Below, piece by piece: positions 30,057-40,177 of a stretch of 64,000 nt of DNA. Origin of the DNA: RPQJ01 sp963731105 (GTDB taxonomy: Bacteria; Pseudomonadota; Gammaproteobacteria; Steroidobacterales; Steroidobacteraceae); assembly GCA_963731105.1 (NCBI GenBank), contig CAVSUM010000011.1, forward strand, positions 384,475 through 448,474. Direction: 5' to 3'. Each line of letters begins with the position of its first letter. Within the stretch, counting starts at the first letter, position 1. Made by a program: the position numbers and the translations under genes. The notes under the pieces are model-generated. The model had not been told where the DNA came from. It saw nothing but the letters and a program-made list of their open reading frames with translations, and made no database searches.

Positions 30057-33000
30057 ACGGCTCGCCCGGGCGCGGCTACTCCGCCCGGCTCTGGCGCCTC
30101 CTGGCCGGTACTCTCGCCGGCATCCTGATCCTCGCCGCGCTGCTGCTCGGTGCGCTGCGCCTGGCGATTGCACGCGTACCGGAGAACGCCGCGCGCATCC
30201 AGGCCTGGGTCGAGCAGCAGACGGACTACCGGCTCGAGTTCCAGGGCGTCGACGCCCGCCTGCGCTGGTGGGGGCCCGAGGTGGTGCTGCGCGACCTGCG
30301 CGTCCTCGACCGTGACGCCGGCCAGGCGCTGTTCGAAACGCGCGAGGGCGCCGTCTCGCTCGACTTGTGGAATTTCTTCCGCACCGGCGAGCTGGTCGCC
30401 GGGCGCGTGCGCGTGGTCGGGCCCTCGATCACGGTGGTGCGACTCGCGGACGGCCGCATCCGGCTGCTCGGGCAGCACGAGCGGCCCGCCGACCGGCCGC
30501 CATTCGATTTCGACCGGCTGCCCGGCGGACGGGTCGAGGTGGAGGACGCGACCATCGTGTACCGCGACCTCAAGACCGGACGCGGCCCGTGGCAGCTGCA
30601 GCAGGTGCGGCTGTCGCTGCGGCGCGCACACGACGACGTCGACGTCACCGGGGCGGCGCGCCTGCCGGCGGGCCTCGGCACCGGCATCGAGTTCGAGGGT
30701 CGCCTGCGCGGCTCCCTCGACCAGGCGGAGGCGATGCAGGGCCAGCTCGATCTGCGCTTCGAGCGATTGCGACTGGCAGGCCTGGCCGACGTGCTGCCCG
30801 GCAGCAGGATTCGCGCGTTGTCGGGTGAAGGACCGGTGACTGCCAGCGTTGCGTTCGATCGCGGTCGCCTGCAGAACCTGCGCCTCGACCTGCAGCTCGC
30901 GGACGTCGTGCTCGCGGTGCCGGCACGCGCCGTTGCCCCGATCCAGACCGTGGTGGTCGCAGCGCCCTCGCGCCCGCCGGGCGCATCGCCGCTCAGCATG
31001 CCGGCTGCGGAGACGTCCTTCGTCCAGCGACCCGCCGCAGAGTTGCCGCGCGAGGTCCGCTACGCCGCCATCGGCGGCCGCCTGCGCCTGCGCCAGGACG
31101 GGGACTGGTGGGTGTTCCGCGCCACCGACCTCGAGTTGCGCCGCGACGCGCAACGCACCGGGCAGGTCGCATCGCTCGGTGCCCGGTTGCGCGGCCACCC
31201 GCAGAGCGCGTTCGAACTGGGCATCTATGCCGCCGCGTTGTCGATCGGCGATGCGTGGCCGCTGCTGCTGGCGCTGGCGCCGCCGGCGCTCGATCCATGG
31301 GCTGGCCTCGATCCGTCGGGCGTCGTGCGCGAACTGCGGGCCGACGTAGTGCGCCAGCGCGCGGGTGCGGCGCCGGAGTTCGCCGTGTCGGTCGATGTCG
31401 CCGACCTCGCGGTGCGGCCGGTCGGGCGCTGGCCCGGCATTGCGGGGATCACCGCGCGGGTTTCCGGGACCGAGCAGCGCGGCCGGATCGCGCTGCGCGC
31501 CGCCGCGCCGTCGTTCGAGTGGCCGCGACTGTTCCGTGCGCCGATCGTCGCCACCCGCGCCACGGCCGACGTGGACTGGCATCGCGACGGCAGCGACTGG
31601 GTGCTGTCCTCGCAGAACGTGCAGCTCGTGCATCCGCAGGCGGTGGCCTCGGCGTCGGCGACGTTGCGCCTGCCGCTGCGTGGTCGTTCGCCGGTTCTCG
31701 ACGCCGAGGTGGGCGTCGAGCGCCTCGACGTCGCGCTGGTCCGCGGCGTGTTGCCGGTCGGTCGCATGCAGCCGCGCTCACTCGCCTGGCTCGAGGCGGC
31801 GTTCCGCCAGGGCACCGCCAGCGACGGTGTGTTGATCTATCACGGCCCGGTGCGCAAATTCCCGTTCCGTGCCGGCGAGGGCGAGTTCAAGGCACGTGCC
31901 AATGTGCGGGACGTGACGCTGTCATTCCTCGACGGCTTCGCGCCGCTGACGGGTGCCATGGGCACGGTGGAATTCCACAATGCGTCGATTGCCGCGGCGG
32001 TCGACAGCCGGGGACATCGGCGGCCTGCGGCTGCGCCGCGTCGACTTCGCCCTCGACGACTACAAGGCGGCCACGCTCGACATCTACGGCGAGGGATCGG
32101 GCGACGTCGCCAGCGCACTGCGGGTGCTGCAGGACAGCCCGCTCGGCCCGCAGATCGGCGAGCAGTTCATGCAACTGTCGGGCCGCGGTCCCGCCGACTT
32201 CTCGCTGCGCCTGAAATTGCCGACGCAGGACCTGCAGGCCCGTGACTACCTGGTGCGCACGCGGTTGCGCTCGGTGACCGTCGGCTGGCCGGTGCTGCGC
32301 GTGCCGGCGACCGGCGTCACCGGGGAACTCGAGATCCACAACCGGGAGTTTCGCGCCAAGGCGTTGCGCGGCACGATCCTCGACGGCCCGTTCGAGGTCG
32401 CGCTGCAGCCGGGACCCGTGGGGCGAGGGGTCACCGCATCGGTGCTGTTCAACGGCAGCGGCCGAGCCGCCGGACCGCGCCTGCCGCCGTTCATCGGCCT
32501 GCCCGATTCGATCCGCATGGCGGGCACGGCGGACTGGCGGCTCGACGGCAAGGTCGAGCGGCGCGGCGATGGCGAGCAGTGGTCGACCCGCGTCGAGGTC
32601 GCGACGGACCTGCGCGGCCTGCAGGTCGATGCGCCGCGGCCGTTCGCGAAACCGGCGGCCGATCCGCGTGCCACGCGGGTCGTGCTCGAGGTGCCGAGCC
32701 GCGGCCGCACCGACGTACGCATCGAATCCGGGGCGGCGCGCGCAGCGCTGCAGTTCGTCGAGCGCGGGAACCGGCGCTGGGATCTCGAGCGCGGCGCGGC
32801 ACGCTTCGACGCGCAGCCGGTGGCGATGCCCGCGCAACCGGGCCTGCACGTCGATGGCGACTGGCCCGAGTTCGATCTCGCCGAATGGCTGGCACTGCGC
32901 CCGGCGAAGCCCGGCGAGCAGCGACTGTCGGACTGGCTCGGCCCGGTGGACGTGCACCTCGACCGCGCGCGCGTGCTCGGCTTCGAGTTCCTCGACGTCA

Positions 33001-34047
33001 CTGCGCGACTCGAGCCCGCCGCCGACGCGTTTCGCGTCGTGGCGAGCGGGCCGATGGCGGACGGTACCGTGGTGATCCCGGCCGATTTCACCGCCGGGCG
33101 CCCGCTCAGCCTGGACATGCGCCGGCTGGTGCTGCAGTCGGCGCCACCCGTGCCGGGCGCGGGACCTGCGTCGCCGACCGATCCTCGCGACCTGCCAGCC
33201 ATCGCGGCCCGCGCCGAGGATTTCACCTGGCAGGGCCGGCATTTCGGCCGGCTGGTCGCCACGGTCGACCGCGTGCCGCAGGGCCTGCGCCTTGCCAGCC
33301 TGGCCACGGAAGCGAAGGACTTCACGCTCGGCGGCACCGGCACCTGGCTGGCGGAAGGCGCGGGTTCGCGCACGCGCCTTGCGCTCGAGTTCAAGAGCAC
33401 CGACCTCGCGGCCGCGTCGCGTGCGCTCGACTATCGCGATGTCGTGGATGCCGAGCGGGCCCACGTGAGCGCGAACCTGACGTGGACCGGCGGCCCGGAC
33501 GCGGACTCGATCGCGCGCATGGACGGCTCGCTGCGCCTCGAGCTCGATCGCGGCCAGCTGCGCGGCGTGAAGCCCGGTGCGGGCCGCATCCTCGGCCTGA
33601 CCAGCGTCACCGCGCTGCCGCGACGCCTCGCGCTCGACTTCCGCGACGTGACCGACGAAGGCCTTGCCTTCGACACCGTGCGCGGCGACTTCGAGGTGCG
33701 GGCCGGCAACGCTTACACGCAGAACGTGCTGCTCAAGGGAGCGGCCGTCGACGTCGGTCTGGTCGGTCGCACCGGCCTCGCCGCGCAGGACTACGATCAG
33801 ACCGTGGTCGTGAGCGGCAACCCGAGCGGCCCGATCACGGTCGCCGGCGCGCTCGCCGGTGGGCCCGGTCGGCGCGGCGGGTGCACTGCTGATCTCGCAG
33901 CTGTTCAAGGGCCAGCTGCAGGGGCTGGCGCGCGTCTATTATCGCGTGACCGGCTCGTGGGCCAATCCCACGGTGGAGCGCATTTCGGCCGCCGCCAGCA
34001 GCAACCTCGCTGCCGGCGAAGTGGCGCCAGAGGAGGGCAAGCAGTGA
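30053..34047 (+). CDS. yhdP: YhdP-family AsmA-like phospholipid transport protein, two frameshifts
   Basis: About 1,330 residues, like the large envelope-spanning YhdP of E. coli (1,266) that moves phospholipid to the outer membrane. It has an N-terminal membrane anchor (LLAGTLAGILILAALLLGAL), then a DUF3971 region (YRLEFQGVDARLRWWGPEVV) and an AsmA-like C-terminus (LDRGQLRGVKPGAGRILGLT). The frame changes at about 32010 (SIAAAVDS to GDIGGLRLRRVDFALDDY) and at about 33865 (ALAGGPVGAAGALLISQLFK), each needing one base removed. GTG 30053 overlaps the rng stop; TGA 34045-34047 overlaps nit. Confidence 0.88.
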
Positions 34048-34859
34048 CGCAGGTGGCGGCCATCCAGATGACGACGTCGGCCGACCTCGGCCGCAACCTC
34101 GTCGTCGCCGAAGCGTTGCTGCGGCGCGCGCGCGAGGGCGGCGCACGCATCGCGGCGCTGCCGGAGAATTTCGCGTTCATGGGGGCCGCGGAGGGCGACA
34201 AGCTCGCCGTGGCCGAGGACGAAGGCCGTGGGCCGATCCAGGACGCGCTGGCCGGCCTCGCGCGGCAGCTCGGGCTGTGGATCGTCGCCGGCACGCTGCC
34301 GTTGCGCGTCGCCGACGAGCCGCGCGTCGCGGCCGCCTGCCTGGTGTACGACGCGGACGGGCGACGAGTGGCGCGCTACGACAAGATCCACCTGTTCGAC
34401 GTCGCCATCCCGGGCAAGGACGAGCGCTACCAGGAGTCGGCCTCGGTGCGCCCCGGGCAGGCGACCGTCTGCGTCGACACGCCGGCGGGCCGCCTCGGCC
34501 TCGCGGTCTGCTACGACCTGCGCTTTCCCGAGTTGTTCCGGCGCCTGCTCGACGACGGCGCCGAGTGGTTCTGCCTGCCGTCGGCGTTCACCGCGCCCAC
34601 CGGCCGGGCGCACTGGGAGACGCTGCTGCGGGCGCGCGCGATCGAGAACCTGTGCCACGTGGTCGCGCCGGCGCAGTCCGGCTTCCACGAGAACGGGCGC
34701 GAGACCCATGGCGACTCGATGATCGTCGACTGCTGGGGCAGGGTGCTGGCGCGGTTGCCGCGTGGCAGCGGGGTCGTGGTCGCGGACATCGACCTCGTAC
34801 GGCAGCGCGAGGTCAGGCAGAATTTCCCCTCCATCCAGCACCGGCGCCTGCCCACCTGA
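34044..34859 (+). CDS. Carbon-nitrogen hydrolase (Nit/omega-amidase type)
   Basis: A 271-residue nitrilase-fold amidase. The Glu-Lys-Cys triad is visible: IAALPENFAFMG, RYDKIHLFDVAIPGKD and LGLAVCYDLRFPELFR. YQESASVRPG and HWETLLRARAIENLCHVVAP are typical of the Nit1/Nit2 deaminated-glutathione amidase branch (E. coli YbeM/NitA). GTG 34044 overlaps the yhdP stop. tldD follows after 4 bases. The exact amide substrate is an inference. Confidence 0.93.
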   Translation: MTQVAAIQMTTSADLGRNLVVAEALLRRAREGGARIAALPENFAFMGAAEGDKLAVAEDEGRGPIQDALAGLARQLGLWIVAGTLPLRVADEPRVAAACLVYDADGRRVARYDKIHLFDVAIPGKDERYQESASVRPGQATVCVDTPAGRLGLAVCYDLRFPELFRRLLDDGAEWFCLPSAFTAPTGRAHWETLLRARAIENLCHVVAPAQSGFHENGRETHGDSMIVDCWGRVLARLPRGSGVVVADIDLVRQREVRQNFPSIQHRRLPT

Positions 34860-34863
34860 GTCC

Positions 34864-36366
34864 ATGCAGATCCAGATCCCGCCCGCCCTGTTCACGCCTC
34901 AGGCCCCGGCGACGGCCGCGGACGCGGCGTCCGACCCGCTCGCCACGGCGCGCGCCGGCCTGCTGCTGCCCGCCGGACTCGACGAGGATCGCGTCGCGAA
35001 CGTGCTCGGCGACGTCATGGGCCACGCGGTCGACTACTCCGACGCCTACTTCCAGCTGATCCGCGAGGAGTCGTGGGCGCTCGAGGACGGCATCGTCAAG
35101 GACGGTGCGCACAGCATCGACCACGGCGTCGGCGTGCGCGCGCTCGCCGGCGAGAAGGCAGGCTTCGCGTACTCGGACGAGATCGTGCTGCCGGCGCTGC
35201 TCGAGGCGGCGCATGCGGCGCGCGCGATCGCCCGTTCCGGCAGCACCGGCGGGCTGCAGGCCTGGCGCGCGCAGCGCGGCCGCTGCCTGTATCCGCCGCT
35301 CGACCCGCTCGAGTCGCTGGGCGACGACGCCAAGGTGCGGCTGCTCGGCGACATCGATCGCGAGGCGCGCGCGCTCGACCCGCGCATCACCCAGGTCATG
35401 GCGAGCCTGTCCGCGTCGCACGACACGATCCTGGTGCTCGCGAGCGACGGCACGCTCGCCGCGGACGTGCGGCCGCTGGTGCGGCTCAACGTGTCGGTGA
35501 TCATCGAGCAGCAGGGACGGCGCGAGCAGGGCTATGCGGGTGGCGGCGGCCGCTTCGCGTACACCGAGTTCCTCGCGAGCGAACGCTGGCGCGACCTGGT
35601 GCGCGAGGCAGTGCGTACCGCGCAGGTCAACCTCGAGTCGGTGCCGGCGCCCGCCGGCACGATGACGGTGGTGCTCGGTGCCGGCTGGCCCGGCGTGCTG
35701 CTGCACGAGGCGGTGGGCCACGGGCTCGAGGGCGATTTCAACCGCAAGGGCACGTCGGCCTTCAGCGGCCGCCTCGGCCAGCGGGTCGCCGCCCCGGGCG
35801 TGACCATCGTCGACGACGGCACGCTCGCCTCGCGCCGCGGCTCGCTCAACGTCGACGACGAGGGCACGCCGACGCAGTGCACCACCCTGATCGAGGACGG
35901 GGTGCTGCGCTGCTACCTGCAGGACAAGCTGAACGCGCGGCTGATGGGCGTGGCGCCGACCGGCAACGGCCGGCGCGAGTCGTTCGCCCACCTCACGCTG
36001 CCGCGCATGACCAACACCTACATGCTCGGCGGCCCGCACGCGCCGGAGGAAATCATCGCCTCGGTGCCGAAGGGCCTCTACTGCCGCAACTTCGGCGGCG
36101 GGCAGGTGGACATCACCTCGGGCAAGTTCGTGTTCTCGGCGAGCGAGGCGTACCTGATCGAGAACGGTCGCCTCGGCGCGCCGGTGAAGGGTGCCACGCT
36201 GATCGGCAACGGCCCCGAGGTGATGACGCGCGTGTCGATGGTCGGCAACGACCTGCGCCTCGACGACGGCGTCGGCACCTGCGGCAAGGAAGGCCAGGAC
36301 GTGCCAGTGGGCGTGGGCCAGCCGACGCTGCGCGTGGACGGCCTCACCGTCGGCGGCACCGCCTGA
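34864..36366 (+). CDS. tldD: Metalloprotease TldD
   Basis: The 500-residue metal-bearing half of the TldD/TldE protease, which trims unfolded or modified peptides. The HExxxH zinc site is LLHEAVGHGLEGDFNRKG. Also seen are YSDAYFQLIREESWALEDG and the C-terminal GKEGQDVPVGVGQPTLRV. The partner tldE (pmbA) is at 40178. Another 19 residues precede the usual N-terminus. The start ATG 34864 follows nit by 4 bases. Confidence 0.96.
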   Translation: MQIQIPPALFTPQAPATAADAASDPLATARAGLLLPAGLDEDRVANVLGDVMGHAVDYSDAYFQLIREESWALEDGIVKDGAHSIDHGVGVRALAGEKAGFAYSDEIVLPALLEAAHAARAIARSGSTGGLQAWRAQRGRCLYPPLDPLESLGDDAKVRLLGDIDREARALDPRITQVMASLSASHDTILVLASDGTLAADVRPLVRLNVSVIIEQQGRREQGYAGGGGRFAYTEFLASERWRDLVREAVRTAQVNLESVPAPAGTMTVVLGAGWPGVLLHEAVGHGLEGDFNRKGTSAFSGRLGQRVAAPGVTIVDDGTLASRRGSLNVDDEGTPTQCTTLIEDGVLRCYLQDKLNARLMGVAPTGNGRRESFAHLTLPRMTNTYMLGGPHAPEEIIASVPKGLYCRNFGGGQVDITSGKFVFSASEAYLIENGRLGAPVKGATLIGNGPEVMTRVSMVGNDLRLDDGVGTCGKEGQDVPVGVGQPTLRVDGLTVGGTA

Positions 36367-36385
36367 GAGCGTGCGGGGAACTGAC

Positions 36386-36604
36386 ATGTGGCTGCCACGA
36401 CCGGTCTATGAAGCCGTCCCCTACGCCTGGATGGCGGCCGGCATGGCATCGCTGGGTGCGGCGTGGTTCGTGCCGCAGGGGCCGCGCGGCCTGCTGCTCG
36501 CGCTCGGCGCGCCGGGCCTGACGCTCGGCCTGGTGCTGTGGATGCGGCGGCGCGACTACCGCGCCAGCCAGCGCGATTACGACACCCGCGCGCTCGACGA
36601 CTGA
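36386..36604 (+). CDS. Hypothetical small membrane protein
   Basis: A 72-residue protein with two hydrophobic segments, about residues 10-25 (AVPYAWMAAGMASLGAAWF) and 34-48 (GLLLALGAPGLTLGLVLW), followed by a charged tail MRRRDYRASQRDYDTRALDD. A GTG at 36371 is an alternative start. It begins 19 bases after tldD and probably shares its transcript. I do not recognise the family. Confidence 0.75.
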   Translation: MWLPRPVYEAVPYAWMAAGMASLGAAWFVPQGPRGLLLALGAPGLTLGLVLWMRRRDYRASQRDYDTRALDD

Positions 36605-36613
36605 GGCGGTACC

Positions 36614-37852
36614 TCACTCCTCGGCGTCGACGCTCTCGTCCTCTTCCATCTCGTCGGGATCCATCACGACGGTCGCCGTGGCCTTCTGCTCGGCCTTGTA
36701 GAACGCCAGTTCGTGCAGGCCGATCTTGACCACATCGCCGTCGGCAAAGCGGTGGCGGCGCACCCGCTTGTCGCGCACGAAAATGCCGTTGGTGCTGTTG
36801 AGGTCCTCGATCCAGCTGCCATCGGTGGTGGTCGTTACCTGCGCATGGTGGCGGCTCACGTACTTGCTCTCGACCTGCAGGTCGTTGTCCGACGTGCGGC
36901 CGATCACGCAGCGGCCCGGCGCGAGATAGACCTCCGTCACCGTCGCACCCTTGAGCGTCAGCACCAGCCGGCCGACCGGCAGCTGCTCCTGCGGCGCGGT
37001 GTCGTCGAGGGTGGCATGCAGCTGGTTGTGTGTACGGGCGGCGTATTCGACCCATTGCAGCTCGGCAATCGCCGAGCGCACGTCGTCGACGCCGACCGTG
37101 ACGCGGTCCTGCGCGAACGCGGCGAGCAGCGCCGTGTCGCACAGCGTATTGGTGAGGCGTGGAATGCCGCCGGTGTAGCGATACAGCAGCGGGAACGTGT
37201 CGGGTTCGAAGATTTCGCGGTCACCCGCGCCGGCGACGCGCAGCCGGTGGCGGATGTACTCGGTGGCGTCCGGCTCGCTGAGCGCGGTGAGGTGGAAGCG
37301 CAGGCGCACGCGCTGCTTGAGCTGCACGAGGTCCGCCGAGTCGAGCTTGTCGCTCAGCTCCGGCTGGCCGGCGAGGATGATGCGCAGCACCTTTTCCTTG
37401 GTGGTCTCCACGCCCGACAGCAGGCGCACTTCTTCGAGCACCTTGTTGCTGAGGTTCTGCGCCTCGTCGATGATCAGCAGCACCTTGCGGCCGTTCGCGT
37501 ACTGCTCGATCAGGAACTGGTTGAGCGTCGCCAGCAGTTCCGCCTTGCGCATCTTGAACGGGCTGAAGCCGAACTGCGCCAGCAGCGTCTGCAGGAACTC
37601 GAGCGGCGAGATCTGCGTCTGGTTGAGCTGCGCCACCACCACGTCCTGCTCGATTTCCTTGAGGAAGGTCTCGATCAGGGTGGTCTTGCCCGAGCCGATC
37701 TCGCCGGTGATCACCACGAAGCCGTCGGTGAACCAGATCGTCGACTCCATGTACGCCTTGGCGCGGGAGTGGATCTGGCTCAGGTACAGGAATGCCGGGT
37801 CCGGGCTGAGGCGGAACGGCAGCTCGCTGAGCTGGAAGTGGTCGAGGTACAT
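36614..37852 (-). CDS. ExeA/GspA-like AAA ATPase fused to a C-terminal FHA domain
   Basis: A 412-residue two-domain protein. The AAA part (about 1-270) starts MYLDHFQLSELPFRLSPDP and has Walker A FVVITGEIGSGKTTLIETFL, Walker B RKVLLIIDEAQNLS and sensor-type LRIILAGQPELSDKL, as in ExeA/GspA and exopolysaccharide-locus ATPases. The FHA part (about 300-385) shows PGRCVIGRTSDNDLQVESKY, SRHHAQV and DLNSTNGIFV, a complete phosphothreonine-binding site. The tail is acidic (EMEEDESVDAEE). No transmembrane helix is seen and no secretion genes are nearby. An upstream -10-like TATAGT is at 37870-37875. A role in phospho-dependent cell-envelope assembly is conceivable only as inference. Confidence 0.9.
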   Translation of the reverse strand: MYLDHFQLSELPFRLSPDPAFLYLSQIHSRAKAYMESTIWFTDGFVVITGEIGSGKTTLIETFLKEIEQDVVVAQLNQTQISPLEFLQTLLAQFGFSPFKMRKAELLATLNQFLIEQYANGRKVLLIIDEAQNLSNKVLEEVRLLSGVETTKEKVLRIILAGQPELSDKLDSADLVQLKQRVRLRFHLTALSEPDATEYIRHRLRVAGAGDREIFEPDTFPLLYRYTGGIPRLTNTLCDTALLAAFAQDRVTVGVDDVRSAIAELQWVEYAARTHNQLHATLDDTAPQEQLPVGRLVLTLKGATVTEVYLAPGRCVIGRTSDNDLQVESKYVSRHHAQVTTTTDGSWIEDLNSTNGIFVRDKRVRRHRFADGDVVKIGLHELAFYKAEQKATATVVMDPDEMEEDESVDAEE

Positions 37853-37941
37853 GGGCGGCTCCGGACCCTACTATACGAGAGGCACGGGCTGGGTGAGAAA
37901 CGCGGTCCGTCACATTCCCGGCAGGCAGGGCGCCAGGGGGC

Positions 37942-39027
37942 TCAGCGCGGCACGCGCCGCAGCAGGCGGCGCAGCACCTCGTCGCGCCGGGCAGCCGTGG
38001 GCGCCACCAGCGTGCAATGGCCGAGCTTGCGGCCGGCCCGCGCTGCCTTGCCGTAGTCGTGATGGTGCGCGCCGGGCAGGGCCAGGATGCGGTCGCGGTC
38101 CGGCAGGGTGCCGATGTAGTTCACCATCGCCGCATGGCCGACCGGGCTGGTGTCGCCGAGCGGCAGGCCCAGGATGGCGCGCAGGTGATTCTCGAACTGC
38201 GAGGTGACCGCACCCTCGATGGTCCAGTGGCCGGAGTTGTGCACGCGCGGCGCCATCTCGTTGGCCACGAGGCGGCCGCCCGCGACGAAGAACTCGATGG
38301 TGAGCACGCCGGCATAGCCGAAATGGTCGATGACCCGCCGCAGGTAGCCCTCGGCCGCGCGCTGCAGCCTGGCGTTGCGGGTCGGGGCCACGGTCACGCG
38401 CAGGATCCCCTCGCGATGGGTATTGGTCGCGAGCGGGTAGGCGCGCACTTCGCCGCGCGTGCTGCGGGCGCCGATGATCGACACCTCGTGCTCGAACGCA
38501 ACGAAGCCCTCGAGGATCAGCGGGACCCCGCCGAGCGCCTCCCAGGCCGGGTCCACGTCGGCGCGCTTCTTCAGCACGCGCTGGCCGCGGCCGTCGTAGC
38601 CGAGCCGGCGGGTCTTCAGCACGCAGGGCAGCCCGAGGGCCGCGACGGCCGCGTCGAGGTCGGCGCGCGAGTCCACCGCGCGATAGGGCGGGGTCGGAAT
38701 GCCGAGGTGGCTGAACAATTCCTTCTCGAGGATCCGGTCCTGCGAGACCCGCAATGCGTCCACCGGCGGGAAACAGGGGCGCGTTGCCGCCATCTCCTGC
38801 AGCGCCGCCACGGGCACGTTCTCGAACTCGTAGGTGACGAGGTCCACCTGGCCCGCGAGTTCGCGCAACGCACGGATGTCGTCGAAGGCGCCGACCACGA
38901 TCGGCGCCACCTGTGCGCCCGGGGCCTGCGGGCTCGAGTCGAGGAAGCGGAACTGCAGCGCGAACGGGAAACCCGACAGCGCCAGCATCTGCCCGAGCTG
39001 GCCGGCCCCGATGATGCCGATCTTCAT
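37942..39027 (-). CDS. purK: N5-carboxyaminoimidazole ribonucleotide synthase PurK
   Basis: A 361-residue ATP-grasp enzyme for purine synthesis, converting AIR, bicarbonate and ATP to N5-CAIR. Visible are IGIIGAGQLGQMLALSGFPF, VTYEFENVPVAAL, PCVLKTRRLGYDGRGQ and the catalytic IEFFVAGGRLVANEMAPRVH with HWTIEGAVTSQFE. ATG 39027 overlaps the purE stop by ATGA, so purE and purK are translationally coupled. Confidence 0.96.
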   Translation of the reverse strand: MKIGIIGAGQLGQMLALSGFPFALQFRFLDSSPQAPGAQVAPIVVGAFDDIRALRELAGQVDLVTYEFENVPVAALQEMAATRPCFPPVDALRVSQDRILEKELFSHLGIPTPPYRAVDSRADLDAAVAALGLPCVLKTRRLGYDGRGQRVLKKRADVDPAWEALGGVPLILEGFVAFEHEVSIIGARSTRGEVRAYPLATNTHREGILRVTVAPTRNARLQRAAEGYLRRVIDHFGYAGVLTIEFFVAGGRLVANEMAPRVHNSGHWTIEGAVTSQFENHLRAILGLPLGDTSPVGHAAMVNYIGTLPDRDRILALPGAHHHDYGKAARAGRKLGHCTLVAPTAARRDEVLRRLLRRVPR

Positions 39028-39521
39028 GCCGGCGGGTGGCGCGGGTCGGGCTGCGCGAGCACCTTGTCGGTCTGCGCCGCGCGGAACGCCTCGAGCGCCG
39101 CACGGATCGCGGGCTGCGTGTTGCCGAGGATGGCGGCGGCGAGCAGCGCCGCATTGGTCGCGCCCGCAACGCCGATGGCGAGCGTGCCGACCGGGATGCC
39201 GGCCGGCATCTGCACGATCGACAGCAGCGAGTCGAGACCGTTGAGCGCCTTCGACTGCACCGGCACGCCGAGCACGGGCAACGAGGTCTTCGCCGCGGCC
39301 ATGCCCGGCAAGTGGGCCGCGCCGCCGGCGCCGGCGATCAGCACCTGCAGGCCGCGCTCACGGGCCGAGGCGACGTACTCGAACAGCAGGTCCGGCGTGC
39401 GATGTGCCGAGACCACGCGGACTTCGTGCGGGATCCCGAGTTTCTCGAGCGTCTCGGCCGCGTGCCGGAGGGTCTCCCAGTCGGAGGTCGACCCCATGAT
39501 GATGCCGACGAGTGCTTGCAT
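39024..39521 (-). CDS. purE: N5-CAIR mutase PurE
   Basis: A 165-residue class I PurE that converts N5-CAIR to CAIR. The active-site segments are IIMGSTSDWETL, VVSAHRTPDLLFEY and IAGAGGAAHLPGMAAAKTSL. It lies 30 bases after yjgA on the same strand and is coupled to purK. A TACAAT -10-like sequence lies about 10 bases before the start without a clear -35. Confidence 0.96.
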   Translation of the reverse strand: MQALVGIIMGSTSDWETLRHAAETLEKLGIPHEVRVVSAHRTPDLLFEYVASARERGLQVLIAGAGGAAHLPGMAAAKTSLPVLGVPVQSKALNGLDSLLSIVQMPAGIPVGTLAIGVAGATNAALLAAAILGNTQPAIRAALEAFRAAQTDKVLAQPDPRHPPA

Positions 39522-39551
39522 CGGCGAATTGTAGCATCGGGCGCCGCGAGC

Positions 39552-40071
39552 CTACATTTCAGGGTCGTTCAGCAGCTCGCGCAGGCGCCGGAACAGCTGG
39601 CGTGCCGCGGCGGGCGGACGGGTGGCGTCGCGCTCGGCCCGCGCCTGGCGCGTGAGCGCGCGCAGCTGCTGCAGGTCAGCGGGGGCGACGCGCGTGCCGA
39701 GTTCCGTCCAGGCCGCTGGTTCGTCCGCGAGCAGCCGCTCGCGCCACAGCTCGAGGCCGTGCTCGCGCCTGGTGCGCTCGCGGTCGGCGTCGGCGCGGCG
39801 TCGCCAGCGCCACCCGGACCGGTTCCACGTCGATGCGTCGCAGCAGCTTGCCGATGTAGAGGCGCTGGCGCACCCGCGCCCCGTGGGCCGTGATGCGGCG
39901 ACCCTCGATCACCGCGTCGCGCACGTCGTCGGGCAGTGCCAGCGCGTCGAGCTCGGCCGGCGGCAGCGCGACCAGCTCGTCACCGAGGTCCTGGAGGTCG
40001 CGGCTCTGGCGTTTGAGCTCGCTCTTGCTCGGTCCCTCGTCCTCGAACTCGTCGTCATCGCTTCGGCCCAT
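39552..40071 (-). CDS. darP: YjgA/DarP family ribosome-associated protein, frameshifted
   Basis: A DUF615 protein that helps 50S subunit assembly. It begins with an acidic tract MGRSDDDEFEDEGPSKSELK followed by RQSRDLQDLGDELVALPPAE and RQRLYIGKLLRRIDVEPVRV. The frame slips after VRVALA; removing one base near 39801 gives RRADADRERTRREHGLELWR and the family ending LFRRLRELLNDPEM, stop 39552-39554. As written the first frame runs on into purE. It is divergent from pmbA, as in E. coli yjgA-pmbA. Confidence 0.85.
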
Positions 40072-40136
40072 GGGCAGCGATGCTAGCACGGGGCCGCGGG
40101 CAGCCCGTGCGGCGGCCCTGCCGCCGCGAGGTGCGC

Positions 40137-40145
40137 TGCTAGAAT
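40137..40145 (+). promoter_or_regulatory. Extended -10 promoter element for pmbA
   Basis: TGCTAGAAT, an extended -10 (TGn plus TAGAAT), lies 33 bases before the pmbA ATG in the short divergent gap with yjgA. No -35 match was found at 16-18 bp. A near-identical TGTTAGAAT precedes djlA. Confidence 0.4.
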
Positions 40146-40177
40146 GCCCCGCTACCAGCCCCCGGATCCGTGAGCCG

